A DNA stretch of 64,000 nucleotides from Alistipes dispar. Its GTDB lineage: Bacteria > Bacteroidota > Bacteroidia > Bacteroidales > Rikenellaceae. Where the stretch lies: assembly GCF_006542685.1 (NCBI RefSeq), contig NZ_AP019736.1:461001-525000 (forward strand), given 5' to 3'. The position numbers and the translations under genes were made by a program. The notes beneath the pieces are model-generated. The model was not told the origin of the DNA and searched no databases. It saw only the letters and a list, made by a program, of their open reading frames with translations. Shown one piece after another: positions 7,537 to 15,883 of the stretch; position 1 is the first letter of the stretch; each line of letters begins with the position of its first letter.

Positions 7537-9594
7537 ATGAAATTATACGAAATCCTCAAAGGCTCCGAATACAGTTTGGATATGTTCAGTCAAGAAGTCA
7601 TTGCCGAGTTGGAGAACCGGATTATTGAACGGATCGACAAAAAGGGTAAAACCTATCCGGTGGTATCATGTCTTGTGCGTAATAAAGAAATAAAACTGAC
7701 ACCGGAAGAAATTGTCAGACAACTATATGCGGCTAAATTGATAAATGATTACGGTTATCCTAAAAGCCGGTTGGCTTTTGAATATCCGATTTATTTCGGA
7801 CGTGAAACCAAGCGCGCAGATATCGTGATCCGGGATAATGACGATGCTAACGTCGCCTACATCATAGTTGAGCTGAAAAAACCGAAAGCCAAAGATGGCC
7901 GAGAACAGCTGAAATCTTACACCCATGCGACGGGTGCAAGTATGGCCGTATGGACTAACGGAACGACGATAGCCTATTATCAACGCCAGAATCCGAACTA
8001 TTTCAAGGATATTCCTAATATTCCCAATGTGCACCAAACATTGGAGGATATCCTGCAAACTCCTTTTACTATGGACGATTTGGTCAAAAACGACAAACTG
8101 ACCAAAACAGGCAAGTCGCTTAAAGACCTGATTCTCGAAATGGAAGATGAAGTTCTGGCAAATGCCGGCGTCGATGTATTCGAGGAGGTGTTCAAACTGA
8201 TATTCGCCAAATTGTATGACGAACAAATCGGAGCTACGGAGAAAGATTACAATCTCGTATTCCGCAACTCCGGACAAAGTGATATTCAATTGAAAAATAA
8301 AATTGAGGACCTCTTCCGCAAGGCATGCAGCAAATGGACTGGCGTGTTTGCTAAAGATGCAAAAATAGCTTTGACTCCCCCGCATTTGTCCATCTGCGTC
8401 TCCTCGCTCGAAGGCGTCAAATTGTTCAATTCCAATCTCGACGTAGTGGACGAGGCTTTCGAGTATCTGATGAGCAAAAGCAGCAAGGGTGAAAAAGGGC
8501 AATACTTCACACCCCGTTATGTTATCGATATGTGTGTCAAAATGCTCAATCCGCAGGTGGATGAAACGATGATCGATACGGCTGCAGGCAGCTCGGGATT
8601 CCCTGTTCACACGATATTTCATGTATGGAAACAGATGCAGATAGCAGCTAATAAACCGGTAAATCATCTGTTCACGGCAACGCCGAAAAGTCATGCAGAA
8701 ATCGAATATGTACAAGATAATGTTTTTGCCATCGACTTCGATGAAAAAGCCGTTCGTGTAGCTCGAACCCTGAATTTGATTGCCGGCGATGGTCATACGA
8801 ATGTTCTGCACTTGAATACGCTCGATTGGGCCCGCTGGAATACGGTTACAAAGGAAGAAACATGGGTAGATACCTACAATGATGGCTTCAAAAAGTTGAA
8901 ACAGTTACGTGTCGGCAACGATTTCGGACAGTTCAACTTTGCCATTCTGATGGCCAATCCGCCGTTTGCCGGTGAGATTAAAGAGGGGCAGATTTTAAGT
9001 CGTTACGATCTGGGTATGAAGAATGGTAAGGCACAAAAGAGTGTCAGCCGTGATATTCTTTTCATTGAACGCAATCTTAGTTTCTTGAAACCGGGCGGGC
9101 GTATGGCAATCGTATTACCGCAAGGCAGATTCAACAACAGCAGCGACAAGACCATCCGCGAATATATCGCAGAACGATGTCGTATCCTTGCCGTCGTGGG
9201 GCTGCACGGCAACACATTCAAGCCGCATACCGGCACCAAGACGAGTGTATTGTTCGTTCAGAAATGGGACGACGTACTGTGCCCGAAAGTCGATGATTAT
9301 AACATCTTTTTCGCAACCCAGCAGAAAGAGGGCAAAAACAACAGCGGCGATAAATTATATTGGAAATCGGATAAAATCGGTACGACGACCGATCCGAAAC
9401 TTGCACTTTGCGACAAATATGGACATCCTGTTGTTTATCACGATCTGCTCGCAACCGTAAATTATAACTGGAACGAAGAGAAAAAGTGCAATGAAATAGA
9501 GCAAATTACCCCCGACGGCATTGCCGAGGCGTTTGTCGAATTCGCCAAGAAAGAACGGCTATCTTTTTTCGCGGATGCCCCTTTGATAAAGTAA
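7537..9594 (+). CDS. fused restriction nuclease / N6-adenine DNA methyltransferase (BcgI-A-like)
   Basis: A 685-aa two-function restriction-modification subunit. Residues about 30-150 form an HSDR_N-like PD-(D/E)XK nuclease: D95 in RADIVIRD, then E112 and K114 in VELKKPK, with a following Gln-containing helix. Residues about 290-640 form an N6-adenine methylase: SAM motif DTAAGSSG near 347 and catalytic NPPF at 474-477. There is no helicase/translocase domain, and no hsdR gene lies nearby, so this is not an ordinary type I system. Nuclease plus methylase in one chain, with a separate specificity subunit next door, is the architecture of BcgI (type IIB/IIG). That match is inferred. The last codons contain two -1 slippery heptamers (9564-9570, 9579-9585) that could fuse it to the next frame. 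Confidence 0.88.
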   Translation: MKLYEILKGSEYSLDMFSQEVIAELENRIIERIDKKGKTYPVVSCLVRNKEIKLTPEEIVRQLYAAKLINDYGYPKSRLAFEYPIYFGRETKRADIVIRDNDDANVAYIIVELKKPKAKDGREQLKSYTHATGASMAVWTNGTTIAYYQRQNPNYFKDIPNIPNVHQTLEDILQTPFTMDDLVKNDKLTKTGKSLKDLILEMEDEVLANAGVDVFEEVFKLIFAKLYDEQIGATEKDYNLVFRNSGQSDIQLKNKIEDLFRKACSKWTGVFAKDAKIALTPPHLSICVSSLEGVKLFNSNLDVVDEAFEYLMSKSSKGEKGQYFTPRYVIDMCVKMLNPQVDETMIDTAAGSSGFPVHTIFHVWKQMQIAANKPVNHLFTATPKSHAEIEYVQDNVFAIDFDEKAVRVARTLNLIAGDGHTNVLHLNTLDWARWNTVTKEETWVDTYNDGFKKLKQLRVGNDFGQFNFAILMANPPFAGEIKEGQILSRYDLGMKNGKAQKSVSRDILFIERNLSFLKPGGRMAIVLPQGRFNNSSDKTIREYIAERCRILAVVGLHGNTFKPHTGTKTSVLFVQKWDDVLCPKVDDYNIFFATQQKEGKNNSGDKLYWKSDKIGTTTDPKLALCDKYGHPVVYHDLLATVNYNWNEEKKCNEIEQITPDGIAEAFVEFAKKERLSFFADAPLIK

Positions 9595-9608
9595 AATACG
9601 AGGCTTTA

Positions 9609-10991
9609 TTGGAGGGGCTGGAGATAAAAGAAAAAAAACTCTATGAAGTATTAAGTAATAAGGATTTTCGAATAGATAGTTCTTTTTACACAAAAGAGCC
9701 AAAGAAAAATCCGGATCTTATTTATGCTAAAATCGGCGAACACCTTATTTCGTCGCAATACGGTATATCTATCGAGATGAATACGGATTCTGTTGGATAT
9801 CCTATTTACCGCATGAACGAGATTCATGATATGTTATGCGATCTTGATGTCGATAAATGTGCTGATATTACACAAGCCGAATACGACAGATTCGCATTAA
9901 AAGATAGGGATGTGCTATTTAATCGAACCAACTCCTTTGAATGGGTAGGTCGAACGGGCATATATTATCAAAATGATGATATACAGCGGACGTTTGCTTC
10001 TTATCTGGTAAGGCTGAATCCTAAAGACAGCATATTACCGGAATATCTGTGTGCCTATTTGAATTGCAAATATGGAGAATGGGATGTAAAGCGCAGAGCA
10101 AGGCAATCAATTAATCAAACCAATGTAAATCCGGAAGAAGTCAAAGAAATTGAAATCCCGATTCTTGATATCGATTTGCAACAAAAAATCCAATGCTGTT
10201 TTACACAGGCAAATTCTTTAAGAATTTTATCGCAAAAGACTTATTCCGAAGCAGAATTAATATTGCATAACGAATTAGGAATTAACTCGATAGCAGTAAC
10301 CGATGTGAATGTATCACAAAAACGGTTTTCCGATTTTATTAATAGCGGCCGATTGGATGCGGAATATTATCAACCCAAATACGACGGTCTTTTTTCTCGA
10401 TTGAGTGAGTTTGAGACTAAACGATTAGGAGATATAGTCCGAATCTGCAAATCAATAGAACCTGGAAGCGAAGCATACCAGAATCAAGGTATTCCCTTTA
10501 TGCGTGTTAGCAATCTGTCTAAATTCGGTTTTTCGGATACGGAAATACATTTATCGTCAGATGAATACGGAGATGTAATTCGGCCTAAACAAAATACCAT
10601 TCTACTCTCTAAAGATGGAAGTGTAGGTATTGCTTATAAAGTCGAACAAGATATGAATGTCATAACCTCAGGCGCAATATTGCATTTGACCATTACGGAT
10701 AATGAATTTATGCCTGATTATTTGACGCTTGTCCTTAATTCTGTTATCGTTGGTATGCAGGCGGAACGAGATGCCGGAGGATCAATCATACAACACTGGA
10801 AACCGTCGGAAATCGAAAATGTCGTCATCCCAAAGTTAAGCCAAGAAATTCAACAGGAGATTACAAATAAGGTGAAAGAAAGTTTTGCATTACGACGTGA
10901 AAGCAAACGATTATTAAACCTTGCCAAAACCGCAGTAGAAACAACCATCGAACAAGGTGAAAATGCAGCTTTGAGACTATTAGATAGATAA
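9609..10991 (+). CDS. restriction-modification DNA specificity subunit (HsdS / BcgI-B-like)
   Basis: A 460-aa specificity subunit with two target-recognition domains (about residues 15-215 and 245-455), each ending in a helical spacer. It therefore probably reads a bipartite DNA site and directs the nuclease-methylase encoded upstream. The start is doubtful. The only initiator near the N-terminus is TTG at 9609, preceded by GAGG, and the first in-frame ATG (9777) would remove the beginning of the first recognition domain. The frame also stays open upstream through the end of the methylase gene, encoding a sensible continuation (DKVKYEALLEGLEI). That suggests a -1 frameshift fusion, or an ancestral single-chain enzyme split by one base. 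A strong family call; the exact N-terminus is open. Confidence 0.85.
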   Translation: MEGLEIKEKKLYEVLSNKDFRIDSSFYTKEPKKNPDLIYAKIGEHLISSQYGISIEMNTDSVGYPIYRMNEIHDMLCDLDVDKCADITQAEYDRFALKDRDVLFNRTNSFEWVGRTGIYYQNDDIQRTFASYLVRLNPKDSILPEYLCAYLNCKYGEWDVKRRARQSINQTNVNPEEVKEIEIPILDIDLQQKIQCCFTQANSLRILSQKTYSEAELILHNELGINSIAVTDVNVSQKRFSDFINSGRLDAEYYQPKYDGLFSRLSEFETKRLGDIVRICKSIEPGSEAYQNQGIPFMRVSNLSKFGFSDTEIHLSSDEYGDVIRPKQNTILLSKDGSVGIAYKVEQDMNVITSGAILHLTITDNEFMPDYLTLVLNSVIVGMQAERDAGGSIIQHWKPSEIENVVIPKLSQEIQQEITNKVKESFALRRESKRLLNLAKTAVETTIEQGENAALRLLDR

Positions 10992-11009
10992 ATCAAGTGT
11001 AAAAACTCG

Positions 11010-12476
11010 ATGAATATACTTTTAGACACGAATATCATTATTCCATTGGAAGATACGAGCAGGGTCCTCGATTCTTCTTTTGCTGAACTGCGGAAACTCT
11101 CCGCAGAACAGAGTCATTGTCTGTATATTCATCCGATGCAACTTGAAGACATTAACCGAGACAAGAATCAAGAAAGACGGGGAATCGTATTATCTCGGTT
11201 AAAGCAATATTCACAGATAGAAAATCCACCAGTCTTATCCAGTCGGGAATGCCATAAACTCGGTTTATCACAATCCAACGACAACGACAAAGTAGACAAT
11301 AACGTTTTGTTCGCTTTGTATCGGGGGGCAGCGCACCTTCTCGTTACAAACGACGAAGGCATTCACCGGAAAGCCACGAAAATCGGATTGCAGGATAAAG
11401 TATATCGGTTAGAACAATTCTTGTTATTACTTCGGCGATATACGACTGTCCCGTTTTCTTTCGATTACACTGGTGTAAAAGAGCGCTTTCTATATGAAAT
11501 AGATAAAAACCAACCGTTCTTCGAATCTTTACGGCAGTCGTATGACGACTTTGATAAGTGGTTTCAGAAATGTGCCGCAGACAAGCGGAAATGCTGGTGT
11601 ATAGAAGACGGAACCGGCAACATCGTCGCAGTCTGTATCTACAAACACGAGCAAGATGCTCAGCTGACTGATAACGGAGAGGTTATTCCCGGACGCATCT
11701 TGAAGCTTTGTACATTTAAAGTCGATATAAAAGCTCGCGGAAAGAAATTAGGCGAGCGACTTTTGTATATCGCATTCGATTATTGTGTAAAAAACAAGTT
11801 GGACTGGGTATATCTACATACGTTCGGAGAGGAACAAAAAACGCTTGTAGGGCTTTGTTTAGATTATGGCTTTTATTGTCTCGGTAAATACAAACAAGAT
11901 GATGTTTATATTAAGCCAATGAAATTAATGGATGATGATTGCGGCAGTTTGGATTCTTTGATAAGATATTATCCCTACTTCAAGGATAATGAATCTGTTC
12001 AAAAGTTCATTATTCCTATTCGACCGCAATACCATGAAGATTTGTTCCCGGACTTCAGCAGCATGAAAGGTTCTCTGTTCGAGAAAGATCAATCGTTGTA
12101 TTCTTGCCAAGGAAATACAATCAAAAAAGCGTATTTGTGTCATTCCAAAATAAAAACGATTCGTAAAGGGGATATCATCCTATTTTACCGAAGCAAAGAC
12201 CGGAAATCCATACAATGTATGGGAATCGTCGAAGATGTTCTATTTTCAGAAAATATCGACGAAGTATTTCCTGCCATTGCCAAAAGAACCGTCTACAGTT
12301 ATTCGGATTTACTTAAAATTCTGGAGAAAAAGACGCTAGTAATACTTTTCCGGTATATCGCTCTTGATAAAGAAATATCCTATCAACAGATTGCTAAGGC
12401 CAAAGTTGAAGGATATATCCAAAGTATTAGAAAAATTGATAATCAACAATATTCAGCATTGATACATGAGAACTGA
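11010..12476 (+). CDS. PIN nuclease - GNAT acetyltransferase - EVE/PUA-like three-domain protein
   Basis: A 488-aa protein of unusual make-up. Residues 1-150 look like a PIN ribonuclease with an acidic set D6, E46, D96 and D115. Residues about 165-300 look like a GNAT acetyltransferase, with an acetyl-CoA loop around KARGKKLGERLL and the late strand-helix VGLCLDYGFYCLGKY. Residues about 325-470 resemble an EVE/PUA-type fold (GDIILFYRSKD, then GIVEDVLF), a group that binds modified nucleic-acid bases. It starts 18 bp after the specificity gene and overlaps the next gene by 11 bp, so it belongs to the operon. It could be a toxin- or effector-type component linked to restriction. The PIN and GNAT calls are fairly firm; the C-terminal fold and all functions are inferred. 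Confidence 0.72.
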   Translation: MNILLDTNIIIPLEDTSRVLDSSFAELRKLSAEQSHCLYIHPMQLEDINRDKNQERRGIVLSRLKQYSQIENPPVLSSRECHKLGLSQSNDNDKVDNNVLFALYRGAAHLLVTNDEGIHRKATKIGLQDKVYRLEQFLLLLRRYTTVPFSFDYTGVKERFLYEIDKNQPFFESLRQSYDDFDKWFQKCAADKRKCWCIEDGTGNIVAVCIYKHEQDAQLTDNGEVIPGRILKLCTFKVDIKARGKKLGERLLYIAFDYCVKNKLDWVYLHTFGEEQKTLVGLCLDYGFYCLGKYKQDDVYIKPMKLMDDDCGSLDSLIRYYPYFKDNESVQKFIIPIRPQYHEDLFPDFSSMKGSLFEKDQSLYSCQGNTIKKAYLCHSKIKTIRKGDIILFYRSKDRKSIQCMGIVEDVLFSENIDEVFPAIAKRTVYSYSDLLKILEKKTLVILFRYIALDKEISYQQIAKAKVEGYIQSIRKIDNQQYSALIHEN

Positions 12477-12882
12477 AACAATCATATTATCCATTCATCC
12501 AAGTCATATTGAAAAAATACTATCTGGGGAGAAGCTATACGAATATCGCAAGCGCATTCCTACGGATATACGACATATTGTTGTATATGCAACGTCTCCG
12601 ATCAAAATGATTGTCGCCTTGATTGAGATAGATTCAATTTTAAAGGGGACGCCAGAATGCGTATGGGAAAAAACCAAAAAACATGCAGGTGTTTCCAAAG
12701 ATTTTTTCATGCTCTATTTTGCCGACCATCAAGATTCTTATGCTATCAAATTTAAGACGGTTTTCAAATTAGAGACGCCGAAATCTTTAATGTGCTTGGG
12801 TAATAATATTGCTGCTCCACAATCTTATACATACCTCACAGAGACAACAGAGGAATTGTGTAATAAATTAGGGCTAAAGTAA
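12466..12882 (+). CDS. ASCH-domain protein
   Basis: A 138-aa single-domain protein. It shows the ASCH signature GxKxxExR as GEKLYEYRKR near residues 20-29, after the opening strand ILSIHPSHIEKIL. ASCH domains have a PUA-like fold and are linked to binding RNA or modified nucleotides; some cut or deacylate modified nucleosides. Its ATG lies inside the end of the PIN-GNAT gene (11-bp overlap), which implies translational coupling and possibly a complex with that protein. Pairing an EVE-like C-terminus with a separate ASCH protein suggests joint recognition of a modified substrate, an inference from context alone. Confidence 0.8.
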   Translation: MRTETIILSIHPSHIEKILSGEKLYEYRKRIPTDIRHIVVYATSPIKMIVALIEIDSILKGTPECVWEKTKKHAGVSKDFFMLYFADHQDSYAIKFKTVFKLETPKSLMCLGNNIAAPQSYTYLTETTEELCNKLGLK

Positions 12883-12889
12883 TTAAGCA

Positions 12890-14011
12890 ATGATGAACTT
12901 CGACGAATACATTCGCCAAGGCGAACCGCAGAAACGGGAAAAAGGATATGCGTGGCAGACTGCAATCGGTTTGCAGGCCGTCGACGGGCTCAAGCCATCC
13001 GACTATCTGATTGAAACCGCCCGAAAAGATATTGAAGGTGAAATTACGATTGATGAAGCGGAACAGCTCATAAAAAGCTACTACCAGTCGAAAGAAGCGC
13101 GTACACCCGAAGAGGCAGAAACGCATGAGGCGGATACGGCATCGACCAACATCCGCCGACTTCTTACCGAGAAAACCTTTGCTTTTACACTTGTCGGGCT
13201 GACATCGATTCATCGTCGGATTTTTGATGGGGTATTCAAATTTGCGGGACAAATCCGAGATTACAACATTACCAAAAAGGAATGGGTGCTGCGCGGTGAT
13301 ACGGTGTTGTATGTTTCCGCGCCCGATCTCCGCAAAGCGATCGAATACGACTTGGAACAAGAACGCCAGTTCGACTATTCAAAAGTGGACAGGAATGGAT
13401 TAGTGAGCCACATAGCCAAATTCGTATCTGGATTATGGCAAATTCATCCGTTTGGTGAGGGAAATACGCGAACTACGGCCGTGTTCATGATTCTCTATCT
13501 ACGTTCTATGGGCTTTGATGTAACAAACGATCTGTTCGCCAATCATTCGTGGTATTTCCGTAATGCACTGGTACGTGCCAACTACCAAAACGTGCGAAAA
13601 GGCATCATGCGTAATTCCGAATATTTGGAACGGTTCTTTCGTAATCTTCTATTGGGTGAAACGAATGAGTTGCGGAATAGGTATATGGTGGTTAATGCTC
13701 CGGAAGAGCTGACGGCAAAACAAGTCCAGCAAATCGACCGTACAAGTACCGAACAACCTGCCGTACAAGTAACCGAACAAGTTCGCGCTTTGTTGTTGGC
13801 TTTGTCAAACGAACAATTATCGTTAAAAGTATTGATGGAGAAAGTCGGTCTGAAACATCGTCCGACATTTTTGGAGAACTATATAACCCCCGCTTCCGAA
13901 GCCGGTTTTCTCAAGGTGCTATATCCCGACAAGCCCAATCACCCGAGACAAAAATACCTGCTTACGGCAAAAGGGCTGGCTCTATATAACGAAATAAAGA
14001 AAATGCAATAG
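12890..14011 (+). CDS. Fic-family AMP-transferase with N-terminal VbhA-like region
   Basis: A 373-aa Fic protein that would transfer AMP (or another nucleotide) to hydroxyl groups of target proteins. The full catalytic motif HPFGEGNTR starts at H186. The N-terminus (about 17-65) resembles the VbhA antitoxin that is fused to many Fic proteins (compare GEITIDEAE). At the place of the inhibitory S/TxxxE(G/N) motif it has LQAVDG, with Asp where inhibitory Glu is expected. A winged-helix-like C-terminus (about 285-373) may bind DNA. It follows the ASCH gene by 7 bp and ends the operon. Fic proteins often accompany restriction systems in Bacteroidetes islands. The start could also be the second Met at 12893. 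Confidence 0.9.
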   Translation: MMNFDEYIRQGEPQKREKGYAWQTAIGLQAVDGLKPSDYLIETARKDIEGEITIDEAEQLIKSYYQSKEARTPEEAETHEADTASTNIRRLLTEKTFAFTLVGLTSIHRRIFDGVFKFAGQIRDYNITKKEWVLRGDTVLYVSAPDLRKAIEYDLEQERQFDYSKVDRNGLVSHIAKFVSGLWQIHPFGEGNTRTTAVFMILYLRSMGFDVTNDLFANHSWYFRNALVRANYQNVRKGIMRNSEYLERFFRNLLLGETNELRNRYMVVNAPEELTAKQVQQIDRTSTEQPAVQVTEQVRALLLALSNEQLSLKVLMEKVGLKHRPTFLENYITPASEAGFLKVLYPDKPNHPRQKYLLTAKGLALYNEIKKMQ

Positions 14012-14689
14012 TCTTGATAATTGCTTCCATTATGAACCTTTCCATCTTCATAGCGATATCCTTTTGTGACATTTTTATCGGATAGCTTTCGGCGGTTGGA
14101 GCTGTTTCTTGCATTGGACGTTTGCCAAAGCCGATTTGATCCGGGTTTGTCCGTTTGCCACGAAATTCATTTCGGGGGAGCCTAATACCCCGTCCGACAT
14201 TCGTCGTCGGGTGGGTTGCCATACAATCTGCAAGCAGAGGTAGTGAGATTGTCCAATGTCGGGCAGATTATGAAACGGCAAACGTATAGGCAGAGTGCTT
14301 TTGGCGTATCGGGAAATTTAGCCTATACCAGTTCATGTCAAGCAGGCATCCGACAAGAGGATGGAAGAAAGAATTTGCCCCTTGTAGCGTTGTCTTACCT
14401 GGCAAGAATAAGATTATACTTTACTTGACTTTCATGGATAAAATAGAAAGCCTTTCAAAGTCGCCATTTCTTCCTATTATCCGAGCAATAAAATTCCTGT
14501 TTTAGGCATGGTTTTGACCAACTGCACTGTTCCAATTTTCTTTTCAGATGTTTGCATGAAACGGTTTACTTTAGTTTTCTTGCCCTATATATAGGGAAAT
14601 ACTAAACTAAACAGAATTATATATGCTCGCGTGGGAATAAACTACACCAACAAAAAAACATCGTGAAACCATAAAATTCGGCAGCTGCT
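14012..14689. other. non-coding stretch between Fic gene and integrase; possible mobilisation remnant
   Basis: About 680 bp with no convincing gene. It holds CGTTTGCCA twice in direct orientation (14119-14127 and 14152-14160), its inverse GGCAAACG (14278-14285), and a small hairpin CGAAAT/ATTTCG within 14160-14175. These clustered repeats resemble an oriT or the edge of a lost mobilisation region. A minus-strand frame (14222-13962) reads smoothly in its second half but overlaps the Fic gene end and has no recognisable family. The second stem-loop repeat (14570-14611) lies near the right end of this stretch. Confidence 0.5.
14570..14611. repeat. stem-loop repeat, right copy (TTTAGTTT / AAACTAAA)
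   Basis: Arms TTTAGTTT (14570-14577) and AAACTAAA (14604-14611) enclose the perfect palindrome CCCTATATATAGGG (14583-14596). The right half matches the left copy at 7011-7060 in sequence and direction (ATATATAGG then TACTAAACTAAAC then GAATT). The two copies flank the cargo operon. Confidence 0.65.
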
Positions 14690-15823
14690 TTAGTCGAATA
14701 ATCCGTTTACTAAATTAACAGCATCGTCCTTTTTCTGATTGATGATTTTGGCGTAGACTTGCGTCATCTTCACATCGGCATGACCGAGCAGTTTCGAGGT
14801 CGTGTAGAGGTCTGCACCGAGCGTCAGCATCATCGTTGCGAACGTGTGGCGGCTCGTGTGAAATGAAAACCGCTTATCTATTCCAGCCGCTTTCGCCCAA
14901 GGTTTGAGAAGCGTGTTTATCATCGTTGGACTCGGCAAATCGAATACGTGTTCGTTTGCCGTCTTTTCCCCTCGCTCCGGCATCCACTTCAAGGCTTCGG
15001 GGGAAAGTGGCAGATAAATCGGCTCTTTGGTCTTTTGCATAGATACAGCCAAACGATATTGTCCCCTATCAACAAAGACATCTTTCCACTTTAAACTGAT
15101 GATATCGCTTATCCGCAGTCCGCAGAAACAGGAGAACAAATAAGCCTGTTTTACCGCCTCGTTTTTCATCGGAGTAGCAATCAATGCCCGCACCTCTTCT
15201 ATGGTCATATACGACCGCTTGCTCTCCGGTAGACGGATTTTATCCGAATTGTTGATTTTAGTAAACGGATTGACTTTTATAATTTCCGCTCGCACAGCAG
15301 CGTTCAATGCTCCGTTCAGAATGCGGTAATAGGTATGTAGCGTAAAATTTGATACTTGCTTACCTTTTGGCCGATATTCAGTCAGCAGATAGTCGATATA
15401 CTCTTGGCAAAATGTTTTGTCAATTTGATCCATCGTTACCCGTTCTCCGGCATACTCTTTCAAGATGCGGATGGTAACTTGGATTTGGTTTCCATCTTTC
15501 TTTCCTCGCTTCGCCTGATTCTCTTTGTAGGTTTCCATCCAGTCCAGAAGAAAAACCTTTTCACGGGTTTCGATACCCGCTTCGCCGTTGGTAAGTTGAA
15601 TGATCCGTTTCGATTTGATGGCATTGGCTGCGGCCATAGTCGTTTGATTCCGCACACGGGCATTGTTATCCGTTTCGGGGATAAGATACATCTTCAGATA
15701 CTCATACGTCCGTTTACCGTCCCGATAGATATCCAAATACAGACTTTTGTTTCCATTGGCCAACTCTTTCATCCGAAGACGAATCGGCTCTTTTACTTTC
15801 GTGGGCTTCTTTACTCGTGGCAT
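14690..15823 (-). CDS. tyrosine recombinase / phage-type integrase
   Basis: Site-specific recombinase expected to insert and excise the island. From the ATG at 15823 it is 377 aa, with an arm-binding N-terminal segment (Lys/Arg-rich, about 1-60), a SAM-like core-binding domain (about 95-190) and a catalytic domain with the tyrosine-recombinase residues: Arg in CGLRISD, HxxR in FHTSRHTFATMM, the GH of LLGHADV and the Tyr of TQVYAKI. The start is chosen because GGAGG lies 7 bp upstream and a minus-strand TACCTTTG element (15863-15856) ends about 32 bp before it. The longer frame from 15967 would add a hydrophobic stretch that runs over the promoter. The gene is convergent with the cargo operon and sits next to attR. 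Confidence 0.93.
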   Translation of the reverse strand: MPRVKKPTKVKEPIRLRMKELANGNKSLYLDIYRDGKRTYEYLKMYLIPETDNNARVRNQTTMAAANAIKSKRIIQLTNGEAGIETREKVFLLDWMETYKENQAKRGKKDGNQIQVTIRILKEYAGERVTMDQIDKTFCQEYIDYLLTEYRPKGKQVSNFTLHTYYRILNGALNAAVRAEIIKVNPFTKINNSDKIRLPESKRSYMTIEEVRALIATPMKNEAVKQAYLFSCFCGLRISDIISLKWKDVFVDRGQYRLAVSMQKTKEPIYLPLSPEALKWMPERGEKTANEHVFDLPSPTMINTLLKPWAKAAGIDKRFSFHTSRHTFATMMLTLGADLYTTSKLLGHADVKMTQVYAKIINQKKDDAVNLVNGLFD

Positions 15824-15855
15824 AATTCCTCCTTTTTTACTCGTTATTTCTGCCA

Positions 15856-15863
15856 CAAAGGTA
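15856..15863 (-). promoter_or_regulatory. -7 promoter element of the integrase gene
   Basis: TACCTTTG on the minus strand, about 32 bp before the integrase ATG. Two GGAACAAA repeats (15884-15905) overlap the expected -33 region, so integrase binding there could repress its own transcription. No clean TTTG box is seen. Confidence 0.6.
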
Positions 15864-15883
15864 GAAAGAATAATCCAAGATAA

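Noticed and set aside
7537..9594. Ordinary type I HsdM
   Set aside because: The N-terminal PD-(D/E)XK nuclease with all three residues and the absence of any hsdR argue for a BcgI-like type IIB/IIG subunit.
13962..14222. 86-aa minus-strand frame after the Fic gene
   Set aside because: It overlaps the Fic C-terminus, has no start signal or family; at most a mobilisation-gene relic, so it was left as part of the non-coding stretch.
14216..14428. 70-aa plus-strand frame
   Set aside because: It crosses the repeat-rich patch, has no promoter or domain; more likely non-coding.
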